Below are positions 8,100-15,119 of a stretch of 64,000 bases of DNA, piece by piece. The notes beneath the pieces were generated by a model. It searched no databases, was not told where the DNA came from, and worked only from the letters and a program-made list of their open reading frames with translations. Positions within the stretch are counted from its first letter, which is position 1. Each line of letters opens with the position of its first letter. Origin of the DNA: CAZYFH01 sp964646815 (GTDB lineage Bacteria > Acidobacteriota > Vicinamibacteria > Vicinamibacterales > UBA8438); NCBI GenBank assembly GCA_964646815.1, contig CAZYFH010000003.1, positions 102,812 through 166,811 of the forward strand, written 5' to 3'. The position numbers and the translations under genes were made by a program.

Positions 8100-9671
8100 T
8101 TACGACCCATCGCGGAGATGGCGGCCAACGATCGGCCGGCCTGGCGCGACCCCCTCGACCAGCCTTCCGTCTCGCACCACGAACGTCCCGCCGACGAGCA
8201 CATGCGGGATGCCAGCGGAGAATCGATCCGGCGCGTCGTAGGTCGCCCGGTCGATGACGCGGTCCGGATCGAAGAGCGTCAGGTCGGCGTCAGCGCCGAC
8301 GGCCAAGCGCCCTTTGCCAGCCATCTGTGGGGCCACATGCGCCAGCCGCTCGGCGGGGAGCTGGGTCATCTTGCGCACGGCATCCATGAGCGGCAAGGTC
8401 GACCGATCGCGTGCGTAGTGCCCCAGGATGCGCGCGAACGTACCAGCGGCGCGCGGGTGGGCGCGCCCATCACTGAACGGGATACCGTCGCTGGCCACGA
8501 TCACGTCCGGCTGACCGACGATCCAGGCGTTCGTGTCTTCCGAGCGCCCGTGCATGATCACCCATCCACCGTCGCGGCGATAGCGCTCAAAGCTGTCACG
8601 AGTGAGCCGCTCGCCGGTAGAGACCCACTGCAGCGACGCGTAGGCGCTCGCGGGACGATCGACCCACCCGTCGAACAGCGGCGACTCGATGAGTGAGGCG
8701 CTAGCCGTATAAGGATAGGCCTCTGTCGTCACGTCGATGCCGCGTTCACGCGCGCCGCGGATCATCGCCAGCGCCCCCTCAGCTTGCGACCCCGCGGTGC
8801 TGTTCAGATGCACGATGTGGACCGCCGCCCCCGTGGCGGCGGCATTCGCAATCACCTCCTGGAACGGCGCCAGCGGCCCACCCCGCACGAACGCGCCGGA
8901 GGATCGCAGGTGAACGAACGCCGGCACTTCGTATGTCGCCGCGAGACCGAACAACTGGAGCAGCTCGCGATGGCTCACGCCCGGCGTGTAGCTCAGACCG
9001 AACCCGAACCCGACGCTACCTTCGCGGAGACCCTGTGCCATCGAGCGCGCCAGCGCAGACAGCTCGGTGTCCGTCGCCGCACGATAGAGGGCCTCGTCGC
9101 TGCTCTCGCCGAGTGAAAACGTGCCGTCGGGGTTGCTGCGGACCAGGCCACCGCCCATCGCGCGCTGCCGCGCGCCCTGATGACTGACAGACGCGCCGTA
9201 GTTGATCAACGCCCGCCCGCCGCGCCCCTCGTACCAGCGTGCGACGGGAAACACCCCGATCTCGAGCTCGAGCGCGGTGGTCACACCGTCCATCGCCTGA
9301 TAGCCATGACTGACGGGATCCTGACCGTGGGCATGCAGGTCGATGAAGCCGGGTGCCACCACGAGCCCGGCTGCGTCGAGCGTTGCGGTTCCCGTGAGCG
9401 GTGTTTCGGAGATGGCCGCCACCTCCCCGCTGCGGAGGCCGACGTGCCGCACGGCGTCGAGTCCGCTCGTGGGATCCATCACCCGTCCCCCCACGATCAC
9501 CAGGTCGAACGACTCGGCTTCGTCCCCCAGCGACACCGCACCGTCCGGTGCCACATCCGGTGCACAGGCCGTCAGGCACACCGCGAGCACCACTGCGTCG
9601 TACCGCGGCCATCGCGCGCGGCTGGGCTCCAGCCCGTTGACCTTCAGTCCGCGCCGCTGGATTGTCCTCAC
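8100..9671 (-). CDS. Lipoprotein N-acyl-D-amino-acid deacylase-like amidohydrolase
   Basis: The product (523 residues) begins with a basic stretch, a hydrophobic segment and the lipobox L-T-A-C, so it is probably a lipoprotein. The amidohydrolase core starts at FDLVIVGGRVMDP, with the metal-binding HxH in GFIDLHAHGQD, a later HLRSSG and VHIVHLNS, and the C-terminal ADADLTLFDPDRV. This is the pattern of D-aminoacylases, which release D-amino acids from N-acyl forms. The GTG start at 9671 overlaps the stop of the upstream transporter by 4 nt (GTGA), indicating translational coupling. Its neighbours, an SLC13 transporter and a thiolase, suggest uptake and degradation of an organic acid or acylated amino acid. 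Confidence 0.8.
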   Translation of the reverse strand: MRTIQRRGLKVNGLEPSRARWPRYDAVVLAVCLTACAPDVAPDGAVSLGDEAESFDLVIVGGRVMDPTSGLDAVRHVGLRSGEVAAISETPLTGTATLDAAGLVVAPGFIDLHAHGQDPVSHGYQAMDGVTTALELEIGVFPVARWYEGRGGRALINYGASVSHQGARQRAMGGGLVRSNPDGTFSLGESSDEALYRAATDTELSALARSMAQGLREGSVGFGFGLSYTPGVSHRELLQLFGLAATYEVPAFVHLRSSGAFVRGGPLAPFQEVIANAAATGAAVHIVHLNSTAGSQAEGALAMIRGARERGIDVTTEAYPYTASASLIESPLFDGWVDRPASAYASLQWVSTGERLTRDSFERYRRDGGWVIMHGRSEDTNAWIVGQPDVIVASDGIPFSDGRAHPRAAGTFARILGHYARDRSTLPLMDAVRKMTQLPAERLAHVAPQMAGKGRLAVGADADLTLFDPDRVIDRATYDAPDRFSAGIPHVLVGGTFVVRDGRLVEGVAPGRPIVGRHLRDGS

Positions 9672-11077
9672 CACAACCCCAGCACCCGCCACCAGACGAG
9701 CCCGACCGCTAGCCAGATCATCAGATTGGTCACCGACGCATAGAAGCCGACGCGCCACCAGTCGCCCAGGCTCACGTATTTCTCGACGAAGATCACGGGT
9801 GACGTGGTCGTCCCGTAGTGCGTCAACCCCGCCTGGAGATTGTTGATGAATAGCAGGCTGTAGACGACCACCGCCGGCGGTGCCCCGGCACCGAGGAGCA
9901 GCGCGATGAACGGTCCATACAGCGCGAGCGCGTGTACCGTCGTGCTCGCAAAGAAGTAATGCGTGTAGAAGTAGAGAACGAGCGTGAGGACGAACACAAC
10001 CAACCACGGCACACCGGCGAACCAGGCGCTGATCCAGGTTGCGAACGCTGCGGGAGACCCAGTCTCGTTCAGGAGGCCGCCCATCGTCAACAGCCCGCCG
10101 TACCATACGAAGACGTCCCATGCCGACCGCTCGTTCAGCGCGGCGTCCCAGCTCAGTGCGCGGGTCACGAACAGTACCGCGAGCCCGATGAAGGCCACCA
10201 GCCCCGGGGACAGCCAGTCGACATACGACGAGACGACCCAGAACGCGACGAGGGACACGAACACGCCAGCCACGATCGCCTCGACGCCGCGGATCGGCCC
10301 GAGCGTTGCGAGCTCGTCTCGCGCGAACGCGGGCGCGGCGGGTGTGTGGGTCACCTCCGGCGGCAAGGCGCGATGCACCAGGTACGGCACGGCGAGACTC
10401 GAGACGATCCCGGGCACCAATCCGGCGACGAACCAGCTCCCCCACGTGATGGTGAGCCCGGTGTACTCGTTGGCCAGCTCGCCCAGCAGGAGGTTGGCGG
10501 CGCTGCTGTAGAAGAACATCGCCGACGCGACCACGCTCGTCTGATACATGGACGCCATCAAGAACGTCCCGAGGCGAGGGGCGGTCTGGCCTGGCTCCGA
10601 TCCGTAGAGGCTGCTGATGCTCCGGGCGATCGGAAAGACGATGCTGGCGGAGCGCGCCGTGATGGACGGCACGCCGGTGGCGAGCGTGAGATCAGTCAGA
10701 TGCAGGGCGTAACCGAGACCGAGCGACGTCTGGCCGATAGCCCGAACGAACCAGAGCGCGATGCGTCGCGCGAGCCCGGAGTCGCGCAACGCCCGCGACA
10801 TCAGCATCACGGCAAGCACCATCCACACCGACGCCGCTGAGTATCCGGTCAAGGCACGCTCCATCGGCACGCGCCCCACCAGCACCAGCATCGTGACGCC
10901 GAGCAGCACGACCTGCGATCCAGGCAGCGGCTGCAGCATCAGACCGGCGATGGTAGCGAAGAAGATACCGGTGATGCGCCACCCCTGCGGATCGACACCC
11001 GCCGGGGGAGGCAGTACGTGCGCGATGACGAGGTAGAGGGCGACGAGGGCGATCAGCCGGGCGGGGCGGGAAGCCAC
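9668..11077 (-). CDS. SLC13/DASS-family anion (dicarboxylate/sulfate) transporter
   Basis: The 469-residue protein is almost entirely hydrophobic, with about a dozen predicted membrane segments. Family hallmarks include ATGVPSITARSASIVFP and the C-terminal SLLFINNLQAGLTHYGTTTSP, which corresponds to the second sodium- and anion-binding hairpin. Members of this family import dicarboxylates, citrate or sulfate with sodium. I chose the GTG at 11077 because it precedes the first membrane helix and lies 17 nt after the thiolase stop. A longer frame to 11149 overlaps the thiolase gene and reads as arginine-rich nonsense. The gene is translationally coupled to the amidohydrolase downstream. Confidence 0.85.
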   Translation of the reverse strand: MASRPARLIALVALYLVIAHVLPPPAGVDPQGWRITGIFFATIAGLMLQPLPGSQVVLLGVTMLVLVGRVPMERALTGYSAASVWMVLAVMLMSRALRDSGLARRIALWFVRAIGQTSLGLGYALHLTDLTLATGVPSITARSASIVFPIARSISSLYGSEPGQTAPRLGTFLMASMYQTSVVASAMFFYSSAANLLLGELANEYTGLTITWGSWFVAGLVPGIVSSLAVPYLVHRALPPEVTHTPAAPAFARDELATLGPIRGVEAIVAGVFVSLVAFWVVSSYVDWLSPGLVAFIGLAVLFVTRALSWDAALNERSAWDVFVWYGGLLTMGGLLNETGSPAAFATWISAWFAGVPWLVVFVLTLVLYFYTHYFFASTTVHALALYGPFIALLLGAGAPPAVVVYSLLFINNLQAGLTHYGTTTSPVIFVEKYVSLGDWWRVGFYASVTNLMIWLAVGLVWWRVLGLW

Positions 11078-11094
11078 TTTAGCGCCACGGACTG

Positions 11095-12303
11095 CTACGC
11101 GGCGACGCGTTCGAGGACCGCGGCCAACCCCTGGCCAACGCCGATGCACAGCGTGACGAGCGCGTAGCGCCCCTCGACGCGTTCCAGTTGCCGCACCGCC
11201 GTGAGCGCCAGGCGCGCCCCTGATGCCCCGAGCGGATGGCCGACCGCAATCGCGCCGCCGTTCGGATTCACGCGAGAGTCCTCCGGGGCGATCTCCAGCA
11301 GCGAGAGGCAGCCAAGCACCTGCGTCGCGAACGCCTCGTTGATCTCGATGACGTCCATGTCGGCGAGGGTCAAACCGGCCCGCGCCAGCGCCTTCTTCGT
11401 CGCCGGGACCGGTCCCAAGCCCATCACCCGCGGCTCCACACCAGCCGCGGCGGCGGTCACGACCCGGGCGATGGGTGTCGCGCCGGCTTTGTCCCCGACA
11501 TCGCGCGACCCGACGATGAGTGCCGCCGCCCCATCATTAATCCCCGACGCGTTTCCCGCGGTCACGATGCCGCCCTCGGCGAGGGGACGAAGCGTTGCGA
11601 GCTTCTCCATGCCTGTCCCCGGCCGGGGGTGCTCGTCTTCGGACACCGACGTCGTCTCGCCGCGTTTCGGTCCCGGGACCGTGACGGGGTGGATCTCGCC
11701 CGAATAGAAGCACTCGCTCTTCGCCTTCGCGTAGTGCGCCTGGGAACGAGCGGCGAACCGGTCGCTCGCGTCACGGGTCAGCCCGAGGTCCCGCGCGACC
11801 TCCTCCGCCGTCTCGAACATCGGGTGGTCGCCGTACAGCTTGGTCGTGCGGGGATTCGAAAAGCGCGATCCGAGCGTGGTGTCGTAGACGGCCACCGTGC
11901 GGCCGAAGGCCCTCTCGGACTTGCCCATCACGAACGGCGCGCGGCTCATGCTCTCGACTCCGCCGGCCACGAACAGCTCGCCTTGGCCACAGGCGATGGC
12001 TCGGGACGCATCGACGACGGCGGCGAGCCCGCTGGCACAGAGGCGATTGACCGTGATGCCCCCGACCTCCACCGGAAGACCGGCGAGCAAGCCGGCCCGC
12101 CGTGCGACGTTGCGGCAGTCCTCACCCGCCTGGTTGGTGCAGCCCGCGACCACGTCCTCGAACTGGGCGCCATCGAACGGACTGCGCTCGACCAGGGCAC
12201 GAACGAGGTTGCCCAGGAGGTCGTCGGCCCGCACGGGCGAGAGCGTGCCGGAATGTCGGCCGAATGGCGTCCTGATCCCGTCGTAGATGAAAGCATCGGT
12301 CAT
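11095..12303 (-). CDS. Acetyl-CoA C-acyltransferase (thiolase, PcaF/FadA-like)
   Basis: The 402-residue product shows the three thiolase signatures. The acylated Cys lies in VNRLCASGL, the active-site His in GGAIAVGHPLGASGAR, and the second Cys in TLCIGVGQG. It reversibly cleaves 3-ketoacyl-CoA to acetyl-CoA and a shortened acyl-CoA. The overall pattern resembles the beta-ketoadipyl-CoA / acetyl-CoA acetyltransferase group, but the substrate is uncertain. The last motif is TLCIGVGQG where most family members have a glycine-rich GGGMG. ATG at 12303 is preceded by GAGGAG at good spacing, and a TATAAT lies at 12381-12386. It is the first gene of a three-gene operon with the transporter and the deacylase. 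Confidence 0.9.
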   Translation of the reverse strand: MTDAFIYDGIRTPFGRHSGTLSPVRADDLLGNLVRALVERSPFDGAQFEDVVAGCTNQAGEDCRNVARRAGLLAGLPVEVGGITVNRLCASGLAAVVDASRAIACGQGELFVAGGVESMSRAPFVMGKSERAFGRTVAVYDTTLGSRFSNPRTTKLYGDHPMFETAEEVARDLGLTRDASDRFAARSQAHYAKAKSECFYSGEIHPVTVPGPKRGETTSVSEDEHPRPGTGMEKLATLRPLAEGGIVTAGNASGINDGAAALIVGSRDVGDKAGATPIARVVTAAAAGVEPRVMGLGPVPATKKALARAGLTLADMDVIEINEAFATQVLGCLSLLEIAPEDSRVNPNGGAIAVGHPLGASGARLALTAVRQLERVEGRYALVTLCIGVGQGLAAVLERVAA

Positions 12304-12380
12304 CGGCATGACTCCTCGCGCCCGCCGGCCATCGGTCGTGACCATGGAGGACACGTGACGAGTGGAGCTGGTGTCGGACG

Positions 12381-12386
12381 ATTATA
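12381..12386 (-). promoter_or_regulatory. Candidate -10 box (TATAAT) of the thiolase operon
   Basis: A perfect TATAAT reads on the minus strand in the spacer between fdhE (stop at 12431) and the thiolase start at 12303. It would give a leader of about 70 nt ending in the GAGGAG Shine-Dalgarno, and indicates that the thiolase operon is transcribed separately from the formate dehydrogenase genes. No good -35 is visible. Confidence 0.45.
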
Positions 12387-12430
12387 TGCTCGCAGGCGCG
12401 ACGACCACGGCTGGACAGGTGCCACCGCAG

Positions 12431-13207
12431 CTACAGTCCAAGCACGTTTTTCTGGAGCTTGGTGAGTTCCTGCGCCTCGGCCCACAGATCGAGCTCGACC
12501 GCGGCCAGCTCGTCGACCTCAGGCACGGCGTTGCCGTCCATCCGCAGGTCGATCGCCTTAAGGTAGGTCCGACAGGAGCCGCACCCCTCGACGCGCACGT
12601 GCGGCCAGACGTCGCTGACGTGATACGACAGCTCGTCGGGTCGCTCTTCGCCGCATGCCGGGCAGCGCCCACGCAGGAACGACCACTCGGACGAACACAG
12701 CGAACAGCGCAGCAACCGACGTCCAGTGACCTCGGGCTCGTCACGCAAGACGGCGAGCAGCGGCGGCGATCCACAGCGCGAACACGACGTCCGCCGCGAG
12801 CTCTCCTGGTTGCCGCCGAGCGCCGCGGTTCCCGTCACGAGCGCCTCGGCGATTGGCTGGAGAAACGCCCGCGGGAAGAACTCGAGGGGCGCCACGTCGC
12901 ACGCGAGACTGGCTGCAAGATCGTCCAGCCTGCGTGCCACGAGAAATGACGAAAGCAGCTCGCGGGCCGCCGCCGGCTCCGACCCAAGACGGGTCGCGAC
13001 CGCCGACAGCACGTCGGTCGCGGCACCACCCACGTCGCCGACAAACCGCGCGAACGCCGCCTCGCGCGCACCGGCTGGGAGGCGGTCGAGTTGCAGCCGG
13101 GCGACCTCGTCGTCAGACGGTTCGACCGCACGCCTCCACGCGGACCGCTGCGCTTTGCGGTAGAGCGGTTCCTGGAGATCGAGCACGCTCACGTAGAACG
13201 CGAGCAA
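12431..13207 (-). CDS. fdhE: Formate dehydrogenase accessory protein FdhE
   Basis: The C-terminal half has four CxxC pairs (C-S-R-C, C-S-L-C, C-P-A-C, C-G-S-C) arranged as in FdhE, a cytoplasmic rubredoxin-like iron protein needed for maturation of respiratory formate dehydrogenases. The N-terminal half is helical, and the conserved end KAIDLRMDGNAVPEVDELA is family-typical. The start is a problem. The first usual start codon in frame is TTG at 13207, but the preceding frame reads RAERLRAERPHAEE, which looks like genuine FdhE N-terminus. There is no ATG, GTG or other TTG before the stop at 13361-13363. Translation may begin at the CTG at 13237, or a small error may hide the true start. It is the last gene of the fdn cluster. 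Confidence 0.85.
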   Translation of the reverse strand: MLAFYVSVLDLQEPLYRKAQRSAWRRAVEPSDDEVARLQLDRLPAGAREAAFARFVGDVGGAATDVLSAVATRLGSEPAAARELLSSFLVARRLDDLAASLACDVAPLEFFPRAFLQPIAEALVTGTAALGGNQESSRRTSCSRCGSPPLLAVLRDEPEVTGRRLLRCSLCSSEWSFLRGRCPACGEERPDELSYHVSDVWPHVRVEGCGSCRTYLKAIDLRMDGNAVPEVDELAAVELDLWAEAQELTKLQKNVLGL

Positions 13208-13296
13208 CTCCTCGGCGTGCGGCCGTTCGGCACGCAGCCGCTCGGCTCGGTCGCGACGGCGTGTCCAGAGTGGGTGAGTAGCCGTGGGCGGCGCTC

Positions 13297-13330
13297 CGGG
13301 CTCAGGACTTGGGGCTGAGAACCCAGGGCG
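13297..13330. repeat. Degenerate GGCTCAGG-type intergenic tract
   Basis: The spacer between fdhE and fdnI holds GGGCTCAGGACTTGGGGC followed by TGAGAACCCAGGG, a short example of the G/T-rich near-repetitive filler also seen in other spacers of this window. Confidence 0.35.
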
Positions 13331-13423
13331 ACGGAAAGACGCCTTGGTGCCCCATATTCGTCATAGGGACAGCAGATTCTGGCGCGCGGCGCCCAGGTGG
13401 CAAGGCGCGACTGTTACAGTCCA

Positions 13424-14038
13424 CTACGTTCGCGTCTTCTCTTCGTACCACCGCGGATGGTGATGACTCGCCCACCGGCGAGTCACCGTGCCGTCGATCA
13501 TGGCGCGGGCGGTGCCCGGGTAGGCCACAGTCCCGAGGTAGACATGGAGCACGAGGAGCATACCGCCGGCAAGCGTCGCCGCGAAGTGCGCGAGACGCAT
13601 CATGGCGAGCAGGGATGGTCCGAACGACGCCGGGAACCACAACGCCACACCGCTCGCCAGGAAGACGACCGCCAGCCCGCCCTGCGCCCAGAAAAACATC
13701 TTCTGTCCGGCGTTGTATTTTCCGGCGGGCGGCACCTTGTCGTGCTGGCGCGACGCGTAGTATCGAACCGCGCCGAGCCAGCGCCAGTCGGTCTCGCTCA
13801 GGAACATGTCGCGGATCCAGATCGCGACCATAACGAACATGCCCGCGCTGAACACGGCGCCAACCCACGGGTGCAGCACGCGCGCCGCTGGGCCACCACC
13901 AACGAGCGTGGTGATCCAAAACAACGATGGGTAGGCGAACGCCAAACCCGTCGCGAGCAGAATAACGAAGCCCACACCCACGACCCAGTGCAGGACACGC
14001 TCGAAGAACGTGAAGCGATGGAGGATACCGTCGGTCAT
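13424..14038 (-). CDS. fdnI: Formate dehydrogenase-N gamma subunit, membrane cytochrome b
   Basis: The 204-residue product has four hydrophobic segments and histidines placed as in FdnI/FdoI: HRFTFFERVLHW near the start, VLHPWVGAVF in the second helix and LAHFAATLAGGMLLVLHVYLG near the end. These ligate two b-type haems and pass electrons from the beta subunit to menaquinone or ubiquinone. The ATG at 14038 is preferred over the GTG two codons upstream, because the family begins only a few residues before the HRF motif. The C-terminus WASHHHPRWYEE is typical. It lies 34 nt downstream of fdnH and belongs to the same operon. Confidence 0.93.
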   Translation of the reverse strand: MTDGILHRFTFFERVLHWVVGVGFVILLATGLAFAYPSLFWITTLVGGGPAARVLHPWVGAVFSAGMFVMVAIWIRDMFLSETDWRWLGAVRYYASRQHDKVPPAGKYNAGQKMFFWAQGGLAVVFLASGVALWFPASFGPSLLAMMRLAHFAATLAGGMLLVLHVYLGTVAYPGTARAMIDGTVTRRWASHHHPRWYEEKTRT

Positions 14039-14072
14039 GACCACACCGTAAGCACCCAGGTCCCTACGCGAG

Positions 14073-14930
14073 TCATTCCTCTACCCGATCTGGCCCATAC
14101 GCGAGCAGGTGAACGAGCGCGCCGACCACGCTGAAGCTGAGCAGATACGCGCCGACGCGTTTGAGAAAGCCAAGCGCGGTCATCGGCGCCGGGCTGGCCG
14201 TCGGATCCGCCGGCAAGCTGTAGTCGTCGAGCCGGTCGCCGTGGGGCACGACGTACATCATGTGTGTGCCGCCGACGCCTGCCGGGTTGTATACGGCCGC
14301 GTTCGCGTAGCCGCGCGCCTTGAGCGTCTCGATCTTTTGGTCGGCCAACGCGAGCATGTCGGTCTTGGATCCCCAGGCAATCGCATTGGTCGGACAGGTC
14401 TTCACGCACGCCGGCTCGAGCCCGGCCTCGACCCGGTCGACGCACATGTTGCACTTCGAGACCTTTCGCGTGCTGGCATCGAACCGCGGGATGTCGAACG
14501 GACACCCGGTCACGCAGTACTGACAGCCGATGCAATTCTCCTGATTGAAGTCGACGATGCCGTTCGTGTATTGCACGATGGCGCCCGGGGCGGGACACGC
14601 GAACAGGCAACCCGGTTCCTCGCAGTGAAGACAGGCGTCCTTCTTAATCAGCCAGTTGAGGTTGCCGTCGATCTCCACCTCGTTGAAACGCATCAGCAGC
14701 CACGTGTTCGGGCTCAGATCCTTATGGCTCTGATAGCTCCCGAAGTTGGCCGTTGGCTCGATGCCCAGGTCGTTCCACTCCTTGCAGGCGACCTCGCATC
14801 CCTTGCAGCCGATGCACTTCGAGATATCGACCAGCTTGGCGTAGGTGGGGCCCGCCGAGCGGAGCGCGTCCATCGGGATCAGCGCCCCCGGAGTTGCCGA
14901 GATGCGGCGGATGGCGAGGGTGTCGGGCAT
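14073..14930 (-). CDS. fdnH: Formate dehydrogenase-N beta subunit, four [4Fe-4S] ferredoxin
   Basis: The 285-residue product has four cysteine clusters: CIGCKGCEVACK, CLHCEEPGCLFACP, CIGCQYCVTGCP and CNMC paired with CVKTCP. This is the FdnH/HybA pattern of four cubane clusters that wire the molybdenum site to the membrane subunit. A single C-terminal hydrophobic helix (VGAYLLSFSVVGALVHLLAY) anchors it to the membrane, as in FdnH. The 189-nt spacer between fdnG and fdnH is unusually long for this operon, and I see no gene in it. The subunit is expected on the periplasmic face, carried out by the Tat system with the alpha subunit. Confidence 0.93.
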   Translation of the reverse strand: MPDTLAIRRISATPGALIPMDALRSAGPTYAKLVDISKCIGCKGCEVACKEWNDLGIEPTANFGSYQSHKDLSPNTWLLMRFNEVEIDGNLNWLIKKDACLHCEEPGCLFACPAPGAIVQYTNGIVDFNQENCIGCQYCVTGCPFDIPRFDASTRKVSKCNMCVDRVEAGLEPACVKTCPTNAIAWGSKTDMLALADQKIETLKARGYANAAVYNPAGVGGTHMMYVVPHGDRLDDYSLPADPTASPAPMTALGFLKRVGAYLLSFSVVGALVHLLAYGPDRVEE

Positions 14931-15119
14931 GGGTCGGGCTCAGCGTCCTCGGGGCCCGCGCGGTTGCGTCTGGTGCCAGCCGCGAGCATCCCTCCAGAAC
15001 CCAGCTCGCCTCGGTGAACGTTTCGCCGCTTGGAGGTGCGGCGAAGCGTCGTCTCGCCAAAGGCAAACGGTTTCTTCCAGGATGTGCGCGACCAGCACCA
15101 ACGAATCCTTGGCCATCGT

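Noticed and set aside
9671..10445. N-terminal extension of the deacylase frame to 10445
   Set aside because: It runs inside the transporter gene in another frame, reads as arginine-rich nonsense, and the lipobox near 9580 marks the true N-terminus.
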